From positions 6,693,501 through 6,757,500 of the forward strand of contig NZ_CP107985.1 of NCBI RefSeq assembly GCF_036108815.1: a DNA stretch of 64,000 bases. Direction: 5' to 3'. The notes below the pieces were generated by a model. The model was not told the DNA's origin, ran no database searches, and worked only from the letters and a program-made list of their open reading frames with translations. Both the position numbers and the translations under genes were made by a program. Source of the stretch: Streptomyces sp. NBC_00353 (GTDB taxonomy: Bacteria > Actinomycetota > Actinomycetes > Streptomycetales > Streptomycetaceae). Positions 9,101 through 17,996 of this stretch are shown in pieces. Within the stretch, counting starts at the first letter, position 1, and the number at the start of each line of letters is the position of its first letter.

Positions 9101-9715
9101 CGGCTCACCGATGATGTCGATCGCTTCGGCCCGGTAGTGGGCGGGGAGGACGACGGGGATGTCCTCGTGCAGGATGCCCTCGGGGAAGGCGAACCCGTGC
9201 TTCTCCCAGAAGGTGCGCCGGAACACCTTGTTGCAGGCGATGCGGTCGGCGACGAGATTGGGGTTCTTCGAGATGTGGGTCCGCTTGCGGGCCTCGCCCG
9301 CCAGCATCTTGAACAGCGGCACCTGCCAGGACTTCTCGCCCTTGAGGTGGAAGACGTTCCCGGTGGCGAAGTCGGAGCCGCTTTCGTCGAGGCTCGCGGT
9401 CATCAGCCGGTAGGCGTCCGGCGGGATGATGTCGTCGCTGTCGACGAACGTCAGGAACTCTGCGTCGGGAGATATGTGCGAGACACCCGTGTTGCGGGCC
9501 GCGCCGAGACCGCCGTTCTCCTTGCGTATGAGGATGAACCGCGGGTCGCGGGCCGCGTATTCGGCGGCTATCGCCGCGGAGCCGTCCGGGGACCCGTCGT
9601 CCACCATCAGGACCTCGATCTCCCGCAGCGTCTGCGACGCCAGCGAGTCGAGGCAGGCCGGGAGATAGCGCTCCACGTTGTAGATGGGGACGATGACACT
9701 GAGCCGAGGGGTCAT
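6140..9715 (-). CDS. GT2 glycosyltransferase fused to CDP-glycerol glycerophosphotransferase (TagF-like)
   Basis: 1191 residues from ATG at 9715, which begins directly with the GT2 signature MTPRLSVIVPIYNVERYLP; further upstream in-frame sequence belongs to the neighbouring gene. Residues 1-230 are a GT-A family-2 domain (VDDGSPDGS, DSDD metal motif). A long beta-rich middle (about 400-800) follows. The C-terminal third is a TagF polymerase domain: TWHGTMLKKIG near residue 915, APTWRDD near 985, and TDYSSVMFDY near 1088. TagF enzymes transfer polyol phosphate from a CDP-polyol to a growing teichoic acid. It lies 22 bases after a similar gene on the same strand, so the two form an operon. Polymer chemistry is not determined by the sequence. 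Confidence 0.88.
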   Translation of the reverse strand: MTPRLSVIVPIYNVERYLPACLDSLASQTLREIEVLMVDDGSPDGSAAIAAEYAARDPRFILIRKENGGLGAARNTGVSHISPDAEFLTFVDSDDIIPPDAYRLMTASLDESGSDFATGNVFHLKGEKSWQVPLFKMLAGEARKRTHISKNPNLVADRIACNKVFRRTFWEKHGFAFPEGILHEDIPVVLPAHYRAEAIDIIGEPTYFWRLREGESAPSITQRRREPQAIRDRVTAVSLVSDFLSRQQGPEFAEYKRQYDDRVLRDDLRLFLRVLPDATAEFHEAFLEAANRYLDTIDPQIVMALPADLRVQWLLVRKHATPELIALLASQRRKEPVEVSGGFRKYASFAPLESSSVELPKAALRIDQDLDLRAPLRSVEWRNGRLVLSGDAWIDKIDMSTRRSSIKVVQLKRDNSRRRLFLPAKNVHRPECTTSSGQKRYNYDWAGWELELDPAKFRKGGAWQEGLWHVGINVYSSGLVRRSGVWARGGAAANFPPYQWLDKDFRLLPSVERSALKLRIEKVLALVTDRRLDGDQLEIRGELRVTLKHGETLDLRLANPKSGEIKKFPATVERAGDTATFRVRVPVAEVALLAADAVDEKAQPERRLWSTALLATASDGTERQFSSVVREGLADLRLDLPESFGDEGTHQELAVVSGHNGYLKIIGRARRAVITDVSERDGRIVVSGRTSPRLVGAELVLKARSRFDERVAAVEWAADGTFTTSFDPSVMGGSGQVPLKAGRWNLFLRSEEENVPDAAFVIDRLATSQFPLLTELGGRRYWFEHRWGDFPQLNCRSELSDMELGPYRQLQLRREVYELGREKPLLDQVFYLSYNGKQYSDSPRAIHEELLRRGSDLKHLWAVRDGQVVLPPATEKVRMWGREWFEALSRSRYIVTNGHLPEWLVRRPGQVIVQTWHGTMLKKIGHDIETLYFDREYQNRLALEANNWSLLVSSNRFSTPILKRAFSYDGEIFEAGYPRNDYLYSPDREKIVEQVKAKLGLPAGKKVVLYAPTWRDDQSHSAGQYLFDLRLDLEDARRRLGDDHVLLIRRHSNVVDAVPGAGNGFVWDVSEYPDIADLYLAADIMITDYSSVMFDYAHLKRPMLFFTYDLEHYRDTLRGFYFDFEKDSPGPLIRTSGELIDSIRNIDSVWPEYRERFDRFHHLFCDLDDGRASQRVVDRMMEQPAELSDGN

Positions 9716-9737
9716 GTCTTTCAGGATTCCTTTCGGG

Positions 9738-11969
9738 TCAGACCCGCTCGACCGGTTCGAGCGCCTGAGCTGGGGAGGGTGCCGGCTTGCGTTCGGCAAG
9801 CGGCACGACGGGAAGAAGACTCTCCTCGCCCAGGAAGACTCTGCGGACGACACGCTCCGCGGCGTGACCGTCGTCGTAGTCGCAGTACCGTTCGCGGAAC
9901 TGGCTGCGGAAGGTGGCGGACTCCTCGCTCTGCCACTCGCCGGATCCGAGGATCTCGGTGAGCTGCGCCTGGCTGGTCGCAACGGCGCCGGGAGGCTCGG
10001 CCATCAGGTCGAAGTACGTACCGCGGACCGCCTTGTAGGTGTCCCAGTCGTCGGCGAAAATCACGATCGGCCGATCAAGATTCGCATAGTCGAACATTGC
10101 TGACGAGTAGTCGGTGATCAGGGCGTCCGAGGCGAGGTAGAGGTCCTCCACACACCGGTGCGCCGAGACATCGATGATGCGACCGCTGGTCTGGAGCTCG
10201 GCCATCCGCCCGTTCGGCTTGTAGAAGTAGTGGCCGCGCACCAGGAGGGTGATGTCCTCGCCCAGTTCATCGGCCAGCCGTGGAAGGTCGAGCCTCGGGG
10301 TGAAGTCCTTCTGGTACTCGCGGTGGGTCGGCATGTAGAGGAAGACGCTGGAGCCGTCGTTCAGGCCGAGCTCCCGGCGAACCCTTGCCACGTCCGCGGC
10401 AGTTGAGTTGATCAGGACGTCGTTGCGCGGATAGCCGGTCTCCAGGGAGGTGTACCGGCACGGGTACACCCGCTCCCACACCGTGGTCGAGAACCGGTTG
10501 GAGGAGAGACTGTAGTCCCAGCGGTCACAGCGCTTGAGCAGGTCCTCGAAGTCCATGCTGGTGGAGGCCGGGAAGTTCATCTGGTCGAGCCCCATGGTCT
10601 TCAACGGGGTGCCGTGATGGGTCTGCAGATGAATCTGGCCCTCGCGCTTGACCACCGCGTTGGCGAAGTTCACGTTGTTGACCAGGTACTTGGCGCGGGC
10701 CACCGCCGTCCAGTACGAACGGGAGCCCACGACCGCCACCTCGACGCCCTTGGGCACCCGGCCGACCTGGTCGGCCCTGACCGCCCATACCCGGCGGATG
10801 TGCGGGGCCAGACGGGCCAGTTCGGCGTCGATGGCCGCGGGGTTGCAGGAGTAGCCGCGGCTCCAGTAGGCGGAGAACACCGCCAGGTTGTCGTCCAGTC
10901 CCAGCCTCAGCTGGGACTGGTAGAACATCCCCATGGCAGCGCGCTTGGCGCGGATGACGCGTTCGCGGCTGCGAAGGCGGGACCGGTTGCGCAGCCGACG
11001 GGCCCGGGTGGCGGCGGCCAACGCCGGATAGGAGCCCATGCCGAGCAGCGCGTACTTGTAGCCGCGGCCGCCCGAGGGGCGTACGAAGCCGTCCGGCAGT
11101 CTGCGTCTGTAGTCCGCGGACGCCCGGTGGAAGAACTCGGACCGTGCGTTGCGCGGCAGCCGGCCCGGCTTCTCCATGATGGTCAGATAGTGGTCGGCCA
11201 TCTTCCGGAAGACTGCCGTGCGCCAGTGGTCGAGCTCGGGGTGTTTTTCCAGATAGGTGAAAATGCGGTCGTACTGCTCGAAGACGTCGAAGTGTTTGCG
11301 GCTGACGGTACGGAGGATGTTGCCGCCCTCGCGTCGCTGCCGGTAGAAGACGCACGTGCGGTCGAGCACCGCCAGGCGGTCCGCGGTTATCAGGGTGGAG
11401 TACGTCCAGGGGGCGTCCTCGTAATAACCGGGCGGGAACTGGAAGCCGTGCCGGGTGACGAAGTCGCGTCGGTATGCCTTGTTCCATACGATCTGCAGCA
11501 GGTCCAGCAGCTCGGGCCGGTCCGCCAACGAGAAGACCGCGGGCCCGGTCTCGGCGAGCAGGTCGGCGCGCTGGTTCGGCAGGCGCCGGCCGTCCCAGTA
11601 GGTGCGCGTGTAGTCGAAGATCAGGACGTCGGGATCGTCTGTCGCGTCGAGCCGCCGGGCGATGGCGCCCAGGGCGCCGGGCGCAAGGGTGTCGTCACTG
11701 TCCAGGAACAGCAGATAGTCACCGGTCGCCTGTTCGATGCCGGCGTTGCGGGCGCGGCCCAGGCCCACATTCTCACCGAGGTGCAGGACGCGCACACGGG
11801 TGTCGCGACGGGCGAACTCGTCCAGGATCTCGCCGGAACCGTCCGGCGAGCAGTCGTCGACGGCGACGATCTCGAAGTCGGTGAAGTCCTGCTCCAGTAC
11901 GGAGTCGATGCACTCCCGGATGTATCCCTGCACGTTGTAGGCAGGCGCGATGAGTGTCAGTCGAGGCAT
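9738..11969 (-). CDS. GT2 glycosyltransferase fused to CDP-glycerol glycerophosphotransferase (TagF-like), shorter paralogue
   Basis: 743 residues from ATG. The N-terminal GT2 domain opens MPRLTLIAPAYNVQGYI with VDDCSPDGS and FLDSDDT. A basic linker follows (about 330-370, rich in RARRLRNRSRLRSR). The C-terminal TagF domain has QTHHGTPLKTMG near residue 452 and TDYSSAMFDY near 620. Unlike its downstream partner it lacks the long middle domain. First gene of a two-gene minus-strand operon; the divergent promoter region with galE lies between 11970 and 12251. The dual architecture suggests one polypeptide that adds both a sugar and a polyol phosphate in each cycle (inference). Confidence 0.88.
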   Translation of the reverse strand: MPRLTLIAPAYNVQGYIRECIDSVLEQDFTDFEIVAVDDCSPDGSGEILDEFARRDTRVRVLHLGENVGLGRARNAGIEQATGDYLLFLDSDDTLAPGALGAIARRLDATDDPDVLIFDYTRTYWDGRRLPNQRADLLAETGPAVFSLADRPELLDLLQIVWNKAYRRDFVTRHGFQFPPGYYEDAPWTYSTLITADRLAVLDRTCVFYRQRREGGNILRTVSRKHFDVFEQYDRIFTYLEKHPELDHWRTAVFRKMADHYLTIMEKPGRLPRNARSEFFHRASADYRRRLPDGFVRPSGGRGYKYALLGMGSYPALAAATRARRLRNRSRLRSRERVIRAKRAAMGMFYQSQLRLGLDDNLAVFSAYWSRGYSCNPAAIDAELARLAPHIRRVWAVRADQVGRVPKGVEVAVVGSRSYWTAVARAKYLVNNVNFANAVVKREGQIHLQTHHGTPLKTMGLDQMNFPASTSMDFEDLLKRCDRWDYSLSSNRFSTTVWERVYPCRYTSLETGYPRNDVLINSTAADVARVRRELGLNDGSSVFLYMPTHREYQKDFTPRLDLPRLADELGEDITLLVRGHYFYKPNGRMAELQTSGRIIDVSAHRCVEDLYLASDALITDYSSAMFDYANLDRPIVIFADDWDTYKAVRGTYFDLMAEPPGAVATSQAQLTEILGSGEWQSEESATFRSQFRERYCDYDDGHAAERVVRRVFLGEESLLPVVPLAERKPAPSPAQALEPVERV

Positions 11970-12251
11970 CCTTCACCAGTCCAGAGAGCTGTCGAGGGTC
12001 CGTGTGACGGCGCCGATTCGTACCGTCGAACGACGGGATGGCGCCGAAGTACCCGGACAGCGTAATTGATCGTCATTGGCTCGCTGTGGCCCTGCGTTGG
12101 CTGGGACTTCACCCGAAGGTGCCCGTCCCGGCATCTCCCCCGCGAGGGGGCATGTTGAAAGATAGTTCCGATTGGTCCTATTTGCTCGACTCCATTTTTC
12201 CCACACGTAGAGTGAAGCCGACGGTATGACCTCGTACAGGGAGACGCGCGA

Positions 12252-13223
12252 ATGGCCTGGATGGTTACAGGTGGGGCGGGATATATCGGTGCGCATGTCG
12301 TGCGTGCGATGCTCGCGGGCGGTCAGTCGGTAGTCGTGTATGACGACTTGTCGACGGGAAGCGCAGAGAAGATTCCCGCCGGGGTGTCCCTGGTCGTCGG
12401 CAGCGTGCTCGACCGGCAGCGCCTCGACGCTGCGATCCGTGACCACGGTGTGACAGGCGTGGTGCACGTCGCAGGGAAGAAGCAGGTGGGCGAGTCCGTC
12501 GAGCGGCCGCTCCACTATTACCGGGAGAACGTGACCGGGCTGGAGACACTCCTGGAGAGCATGGTCGCGGTGGGCGTCGACCGGCTGGTGTTCTCCTCGT
12601 CGGCCGCCGTCTACGGCATGCCGGATGTGGATCTGGTCAGGGAGGACACCCCGTGTCTGCCGATGAGCCCGTACGGCGAGACGAAGCTCGTCGGAGAATG
12701 GCTGATCCATGCGGCCGCTCGGGCCCACGGCCTGCGCTGCGCCTCGCTCCGTTACTTCAATGTCGCGGGTGCCGCCTCCCCCGAGCTCGCCGACGCCGGA
12801 GTGTTCAATCTCATCCCGATGGTCTTCGAGCGGCTGGCGGCCGGTGAGGGACCGAGGATCTTCGGCGACGACTACGAGACGCCCGACGGCACATGCATCC
12901 GTGACTACATCCATGTGGAGGACATAGCCTCCGCGCACCTTGCGGCCGTGCGCAGGCTCGACGAGGCCGGGAGCGGTACCGACCTCACGCTCAATATCGG
13001 CCGCGGTGAGGGCAGTTCCGTGAAGGAGATGGTCGACCGGATCCTCAAGGTGACCGGCCGCGGCGACCTCACCCCGGAGGTGACGGCCCGCCGTGCCGGT
13101 GACCCGGCGCGCGTGGTCGCCGGGGCCGACCGGATCCGGACGGAGCTGGGCTGGTCGGCCACGTACGGAGTGGACGAGATGATCGACTCCGCGTGGCAGG
13201 GCTGGCTCCACCACCACCCGTAA
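12252..13223 (+). CDS. galE: UDP-glucose 4-epimerase
   Basis: 323 residues from ATG. Short-chain dehydrogenase fold with the NAD motif VTGGAGYIGAHVV at residues 5-17, VYDDLSTGS, the SSAAVYG segment, and the catalytic YxxxK as YGETK followed by ESLRYFN-type residues (SLRYFNVAGA). It interconverts UDP-glucose and UDP-galactose in the cytoplasm. A single gene without galT/galK beside it points to galactose supply for polymer synthesis rather than galactose catabolism. It is divergent from the TagF operon. Confidence 0.93.
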   Translation: MAWMVTGGAGYIGAHVVRAMLAGGQSVVVYDDLSTGSAEKIPAGVSLVVGSVLDRQRLDAAIRDHGVTGVVHVAGKKQVGESVERPLHYYRENVTGLETLLESMVAVGVDRLVFSSSAAVYGMPDVDLVREDTPCLPMSPYGETKLVGEWLIHAAARAHGLRCASLRYFNVAGAASPELADAGVFNLIPMVFERLAAGEGPRIFGDDYETPDGTCIRDYIHVEDIASAHLAAVRRLDEAGSGTDLTLNIGRGEGSSVKEMVDRILKVTGRGDLTPEVTARRAGDPARVVAGADRIRTELGWSATYGVDEMIDSAWQGWLHHHP

Positions 13224-13252
13224 CTCCGCCACCACCCGTAAGCTCCACCACC
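13206..13252 (+). repeat. Short imperfect tandem repeat across the galE stop
   Basis: Three consecutive copies of a 16-18-base unit containing CCACCACCCGT run from the last galE codons past the TAA at 13221-13223. The copies after the stop look like slipped duplicates of the galE 3' end. Confidence 0.6.
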
Positions 13253-13269
13253 CGTCACGAAGAGCAAAT

Positions 13270-13305
13270 GGCGAAGGGGCCCGCATACCTGCGGGCCCCT
13301 TCGCC
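13270..13305. terminator. Bidirectional terminator between galE and the membrane TagF gene
   Basis: 15-base-pair perfect stem (13270-13284 with 13291-13305) with a six-base loop, located between two convergent stops. Confidence 0.8.
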
Positions 13306-13326
13306 GTTGTGCCGGTGCGCCGGGCG

Positions 13327-15411
13327 CTACACCTCGGGCGTTGCCTTCAGCAGGGACTTCGAAGCCTCCGCCGACGTCGTCGTTTCCTCGGTCACGGCCC
13401 CGCGCGGCGCCGGAATCATGGACAGCAGCCGCTGCGCCATGCGCGCACGGTGACCGTCCGCCGTCGCGCAGAGACTGCGTGCCGCCTCGTTGAAGCGCTC
13501 CAGCGACGGCGGATCCGAGGGGCCGAGCAGATGAAGCTTCAGCTCAGCACGGCTCCGGGCCAGCGTGTCGTGCTCCGGATTGCGTACGGAGTGCAGCAGC
13601 GCCGCCACACCCTCGGCGTCCGGGGTGAGGATCGTCGCCGCGCGGACCGTCGGGAACGCTTCCCGGAAGGCGTCCTCCGGCAGCTCGCTGGTGTTCGCGA
13701 CGGCGTACGGCTTCTCGCTCGCCAGGTAGTCGGTGACCACGCTCGACACATCGCTGATCAGCAGATCCGCCTGGTTGAAGCAGGCGTACAGCGCGGGCTG
13801 CGGGGCCGTGATGATCTGGTGCTCCCAGTCGGGCAGGGATTCCCAGTAGGTCTCTTCCCAGGCTGCGGTGGCCGCGGCGACCGCTTCGGCACGGCCCGCG
13901 ACCGGTGCGCTCTGGGCCAGCATCCGCTCCGCGTCGTCCGAACCCTTCCGGAAGGTGGAGGCGGTGATCCGTTCCAGCTCAGTGGTCCGCAGGGCCAGCG
14001 CGGCCGCGGCCTCGGGGCCGGGCCGGGAGCCGGTGCGCCGGCGGTTGGCCTCGCGGATCAGCTCCTGCATGCGCTCGTTCGCGGCTCCCGCACGCGGATC
14101 GACCGAACCCGTCATCGGGTGCGGCTTGTAGAGGAGCCGTACCCCGGGATCGGCGAGCAGCGCACGGACGATGTTCTCGCCGGCCAGTATCACCGATGTG
14201 TTGCCGGGGTTGCCGTCCCAGCCCTCCCAGGTCGGGGCGTAGAGCACGGTGGTGAACGGGCCGGTGGGCGGGCCCGCGTACGGGGCGATCGGCGCCAGCT
14301 GGGGGCGGCCGATCTCCACCACGTCACGGTCGTCGATACCGACCTCGGCCTGGGCGTAGCGCTCCCGGGCGGCCGGTCCCGCGACCCAGACCTCGTCGTA
14401 CGCCTTCGCGTAGGGATTGCAGCTGGAGAGCTTGTCGCTCTCACCGTGGTTGACGAAGGCGTGCTTGATCGTCGGGATGCGCAGGACCTGCGAGGTCTTG
14501 CCCGAGTTCGCGGGGTGGATCAGCATCTTGAGCGTCGAGTGCTCGAGGCGCATCAGCTGGGCGACCCTGGGGATGCACACGATGGGGATGTCCGTCGCGC
14601 CGATCTTCTGCATCATGAAGCGCTCGCGCAGCACGATGAGCGGGCGGCCGTCGGTCCGGGCCAGCGTGTCGAGCCACATATTGGCCTGGTACGCGGACGA
14701 GGAGCCGCCCGAGAAGTACATGCCGACGGTCGGCTGGTACTCGGCGAGCCAGGCGTCGAACCAGTCGAGCACCTCTTCCTGCGAGGCAGGACGGCGACGC
14801 GCAAGCCGCCACAGCAGGACGGCCAGTCCGGCGCAGGCGAGAAGGACCGAAAGCCCGATGCCGGCCGCGGCGAACTCCGGCTCGTCGCCCGCCGCCGTCA
14901 CCAGCAGGCCCGCGGTCGCGGGCAGGCCGAACAGCAGCAGCCGCGGACCGGGCCCGCCCATCAGCAGCGCGGGGGGCGCCGGGGTGATCCGCAGGGCGGA
15001 GGCGTCGATGTTGCGCGTGAGCAGGGGCATGGTGCGGCTGGCGCGCACAAGTATCGCCGTGGCGTGACCGGCGAAGTGGAGCGCGTAGAAGAAGAGCAGC
15101 CCGCAGACGAGGGGGAGGTAGGCCGTTTCCTGCTGCTGACTGTCCAGTTCCAGCACGCCCACGACGAGCAGGAGGTCACGTATGACCTGTCGTACCGTGA
15201 CATCGGCCCTGACCTTCGTGAACTGCGAGTTCAGGCCTGGCTGCCAGCGGTGCAGGGCGGCTTCTGTCGCGAGACCGGTTGCCGTGGCTGCGATGAGCAG
15301 GGGGACGTTCGGGAGAAGCGCGGCGGTGGCCTGGGCGACGAACGACGCGGCCAGCACGAAGATGAAGAAGGGCTTCGCGGCAGGCCGCATAGTGAGGGGA
15401 AGAGGTTGCAC
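13327..15411 (-). CDS. Membrane-anchored CDP-glycerol glycerophosphotransferase-like protein
   Basis: 694 residues from the GTG at 15411, chosen because GGAG lies eight bases upstream; an in-frame GTG at 15468 would add 19 residues but has no ribosome site. The N-terminus has hydrophobic segments (FFIFVLAASFVAQATAA; LLIAATATG; later LLLVVGVLEL, LVCGLLFFYALHFAG, LLFGLPATAGLLV, IGLSVLLACAGLAVLL), giving about six membrane helices. The C-terminal half is TagF-like: AFVNHGESDK, LYAPTWEGW, LLISDVSSVVTDY. Unlike the two GT2-TagF fusions it has no glycosyltransferase domain, so it may start or finish the polymer at the membrane. Convergent with galE, divergent from rmlA. Confidence 0.82.
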   Translation of the reverse strand: MQPLPLTMRPAAKPFFIFVLAASFVAQATAALLPNVPLLIAATATGLATEAALHRWQPGLNSQFTKVRADVTVRQVIRDLLLVVGVLELDSQQQETAYLPLVCGLLFFYALHFAGHATAILVRASRTMPLLTRNIDASALRITPAPPALLMGGPGPRLLLFGLPATAGLLVTAAGDEPEFAAAGIGLSVLLACAGLAVLLWRLARRRPASQEEVLDWFDAWLAEYQPTVGMYFSGGSSSAYQANMWLDTLARTDGRPLIVLRERFMMQKIGATDIPIVCIPRVAQLMRLEHSTLKMLIHPANSGKTSQVLRIPTIKHAFVNHGESDKLSSCNPYAKAYDEVWVAGPAARERYAQAEVGIDDRDVVEIGRPQLAPIAPYAGPPTGPFTTVLYAPTWEGWDGNPGNTSVILAGENIVRALLADPGVRLLYKPHPMTGSVDPRAGAANERMQELIREANRRRTGSRPGPEAAAALALRTTELERITASTFRKGSDDAERMLAQSAPVAGRAEAVAAATAAWEETYWESLPDWEHQIITAPQPALYACFNQADLLISDVSSVVTDYLASEKPYAVANTSELPEDAFREAFPTVRAATILTPDAEGVAALLHSVRNPEHDTLARSRAELKLHLLGPSDPPSLERFNEAARSLCATADGHRARMAQRLLSMIPAPRGAVTEETTTSAEASKSLLKATPEV

Positions 15412-15942
15412 TCGGGGGACTCCAAGCAGCTCGAGCTCGCGCAGGGCGCGGTTGCGGCCGGATGGCACGGTGGTCGGGCCGACTGGTCAAGCCAGGGCCG
15501 GGGCCCCGGAAGTGGGTGTGATCCGCCCCCACCGTAGAGAAGGCACGTCATCCACTTGTGTGGCTCAGGTGAGGACTATGTAACAATATGCAGCTTCGTA
15601 CAACCATTCTAGATGATGACCGTGCGGCTGTGCACACCCCGTCAGGCACCTGTGAGCGGACAGTCGCGGGCCGGTCCGCGCGGATGGAGTGCGGACCTGC
15701 GCCCGGGGATGGCCTCGGATGGCCTCGGACGGGCGGAAACGCGGTCGGTGCGGAAAATAATTCCCGCAATCCTCTCTCGCGGTGGAAGAAGCGTACGAGA
15801 CGAGAAAATGTTTCCGAGTGTCAATCGGGCGCATCTCGATTCCATGGGCCCATTCGCGGCAGATCGGACAGTGAATCTCAGTAAAATCGCCCCGAAGGTC
15901 GCGGTCGCGACATGACCGGAATCTCACCATCGGGCAGGGAAA
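15412..15942. other. Divergent intergenic region between TagF-like gene and rmlA
   Basis: About 530 bases. No convincing gene in any frame. It holds a minus-strand promoter candidate (listed separately), a 10-base tandem pair GGCCTCGGAT/GGCCTCGGAC at 15711-15730, and an A+T-richer block around 15745-15830 that may carry the rmlA promoter. The ribosome site for rmlA is a weak GGGAAA just upstream of 15943. Confidence 0.5.
15575..15603 (-). promoter_or_regulatory. Candidate promoter of the membrane TagF-like gene
   Basis: On the minus strand TTGTAC (15603-15598) and CATAGT (15580-15575) are 17 bases apart, in a locally A+T-rich stretch. Start would be near 15568, about 155 bases before the gene. 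Confidence 0.4.
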
Positions 15943-17013
15943 ATGAAAGCTCTCGTACTTTCCGGTGGGGCCGGCACCCGGCTCCGTCCCATTACGCACA
16001 CCTCTGCCAAACAACTGGTCCCGGTGGCGAACAAACCGGTGCTGTTCTACGGCCTGGAAGCCATTGCGGAAGCGGGCATCACCGAGGTCGGCATCATTGT
16101 GGGCGACACTGCCGCAGAGATCCGCGCGGCCGTCGGTGACGGTTCCCGGTTCGGCATCGAGGTCACGTACATCCCGCAGGACGAGCCGCTCGGACTCGCG
16201 CACGCGGTGCTGATCGCCCGGCGCTTCCTGGGGGACGACGACTTCGTCATGTACCTCGGCGACAACTTCATCGTCGGCGGGATCGCCGGCCTGGTCGAGG
16301 AGTTCCGCGCCGACCGGCCCGATGCGCAGATCCTGCTGACCCGGGTGCCCGACCCGAGCGCCTTCGGTGTCGCCGAACTCGACGGCGACGGCCGGGTGGC
16401 GGCGCTGGAGGAGAAGCCGAAGGAGCCGAAGAGCGATCTGGCGCTGGTCGGCGTCTATCTCTTCACCGCCGTCATCCATGAGGCGGTGCGCTCCATCGCG
16501 CCCTCCTGGCGGGGCGAACTGGAGATCACGCACGCCATCCAGTGGCTGATCGACCAGAAGCGCGACGTCCGCTCCACCACGATCCGCGGGTACTGGAAGG
16601 ACACCGGCAATGTCACCGACATGCTGGAGGTCAACCGGACGGTGCTGGAGACCGTCGAGCCGTCCGTCGAGGGCGCCGACGTCGACGACGAGAGCGAGAT
16701 CATCGGCCGGGTCCGGATCGAGGCGGGCGCCAAGGTCAGCGGCAGCCGGATCGTCGGCCCCGCGATCATCGGCGCCCGCTCGGTGATCAGTGGCGCGTAT
16801 GTCGGTCCGTTCACCTCGGTCTCGGAGGACTGCCGGATCGAGGACAGCGAGATCGAGTACTCGATCGTCCTGCGGGGCGCCTCGATCGACGGTGTCCGCC
16901 GCGTCGAGGCGTCACTCATCGGCCATGACGTCGAAGTGACCCCCGCGCCCCGCTCCCCGTCCGCCCACCGACTCGTGCTCGGCGACCACAGCAAGGTGCA
17001 GATCTCCTCATGA
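15943..17013 (+). CDS. rmlA: Glucose-1-phosphate thymidylyltransferase, long form
   Basis: 356 residues from ATG. The nucleotidyltransferase signature LSGGAGTRLRPITHTSAKQL is at residues 5-24, followed by PVANKPVLFYGLE and YLGDNF (metal-binding Asp). The C-terminus from about 245 is a hexapeptide-type left-handed beta-helix (VSGSRIVGPAIIGA), making it the long StrD-like class rather than the 290-residue RmlA class. It makes dTDP-glucose from dTTP and glucose-1-phosphate. First of three genes overlapping by ATGA/GTGA (rmlA-rmlB-rmlD), the start of the dTDP-rhamnose pathway. Confidence 0.93.
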   Translation: MKALVLSGGAGTRLRPITHTSAKQLVPVANKPVLFYGLEAIAEAGITEVGIIVGDTAAEIRAAVGDGSRFGIEVTYIPQDEPLGLAHAVLIARRFLGDDDFVMYLGDNFIVGGIAGLVEEFRADRPDAQILLTRVPDPSAFGVAELDGDGRVAALEEKPKEPKSDLALVGVYLFTAVIHEAVRSIAPSWRGELEITHAIQWLIDQKRDVRSTTIRGYWKDTGNVTDMLEVNRTVLETVEPSVEGADVDDESEIIGRVRIEAGAKVSGSRIVGPAIIGARSVISGAYVGPFTSVSEDCRIEDSEIEYSIVLRGASIDGVRRVEASLIGHDVEVTPAPRSPSAHRLVLGDHSKVQISS

Positions 17014-17996
17014 CCACTCGCATCCTGGTGACCGGCGGGGCCGGCTTCATCGGCTCGCACTACGTCCGCACGGTGCTCGGCCCGCAGGGGCTTGGAGATG
17101 TCGCCGTCACCGTGCTCGACAAGCTCACCTACGCGGGCAACCCGGCCAACCTCGACGAGATCCGCGACCATCCCGGTTTCGCCTTCGTGCAGGGCGACAT
17201 CTGCGATGCGGAGCTGGTCGCCAAGGTGATGGTCGAGCACGACCAGGTGGTGCACTTCGCCGCCGAGTCCCATGTGGACCGATCCATCGACGGCGGCGCC
17301 GAGTTCGTCCGTACGAATGTGGTGGGCACTCACACCCTGGTCCACGCCGCGCATCTGGCGGACATCGAGACCTTCGTGCACATCTCCACCGACGAGGTCT
17401 ACGGCTCGATCGACGAGGGCTCCTGGCCCGAGACCGACCCGCTGGCACCCAACTCGCCGTACTCCGCGGCCAAGGCGTCCAGCGACCTGATCGCCCTCTC
17501 GTACCACCGCACCCACGGCCTCGACGTGCGCGTGACCCGCTGCTCCAACAACTACGGGCACCACCACTTCCCCGAGAAGGTCATCCCGCTGTTCGTCACG
17601 AACCTGCTGGACGGCAAGCCGGTCCCGCTGTACGGCGACGGCGCCAACGTCCGCGACTGGCTGCACATCGACGACCACGTGCAGGGCATCGAACTGGTCC
17701 GCACGAAGGGCAGCGCCGGTGAGGTCTACAACATCGGCGGCGGCACCGAACTGTCCAACAAGGAGCTCACCGGCCTGCTGCTGGACGCCTGCGGTGCCGA
17801 CTGGGAGACCGGTGTCATTCATGTCGAGGACCGCAAGGGCCACGACCGCCGCTACTCCGTCGACTGCACGAAGATCCGCAACGAGCTCGGCTACGAGCCC
17901 CGCAAGGACTTCCGTACCGGTCTCGCCGAGACCGTGCAGTGGTACCGCGACAACCGCGCCTGGTGGGAGCCGCTGAAGGACAGGGCCGCGCTGTGA
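17010..17996 (+). CDS. rmlB: dTDP-glucose 4,6-dehydratase
   Basis: 328 residues; its ATG overlaps the rmlA stop by four bases. NAD motif VTGGAGFIGSHYV at residues 6-18, HFAAESHVDRSI, the dehydratase catalytic STDEVYGS, and YSAAKASSD (catalytic Tyr/Lys), then RCSNNYG and LFVTNLLDGKPVPLYGDG. It oxidises, dehydrates and reduces dTDP-glucose to the 4-keto-6-deoxy sugar. Its stop overlaps the rmlD start (GTGA). Neighbours complete the rhamnose pathway. Confidence 0.96.
   Translation: MTTRILVTGGAGFIGSHYVRTVLGPQGLGDVAVTVLDKLTYAGNPANLDEIRDHPGFAFVQGDICDAELVAKVMVEHDQVVHFAAESHVDRSIDGGAEFVRTNVVGTHTLVHAAHLADIETFVHISTDEVYGSIDEGSWPETDPLAPNSPYSAAKASSDLIALSYHRTHGLDVRVTRCSNNYGHHHFPEKVIPLFVTNLLDGKPVPLYGDGANVRDWLHIDDHVQGIELVRTKGSAGEVYNIGGGTELSNKELTGLLLDACGADWETGVIHVEDRKGHDRRYSVDCTKIRNELGYEPRKDFRTGLAETVQWYRDNRAWWEPLKDRAAL

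Noticed and set aside
6107..9961. 1,284-codon open frame on the plus strand opposite the GT2-TagF gene
   Set aside because: It mirrors the real gene with the third-position bias of a high-G+C antisense frame, has no recognisable domain or ribosome site, and the minus strand encodes clear GT2 and TagF motifs.
16455..17843. 462-codon minus-strand frame across rmlA/rmlB
   Set aside because: Antisense shadow without motifs; the plus strand encodes complete RmlA and RmlB.
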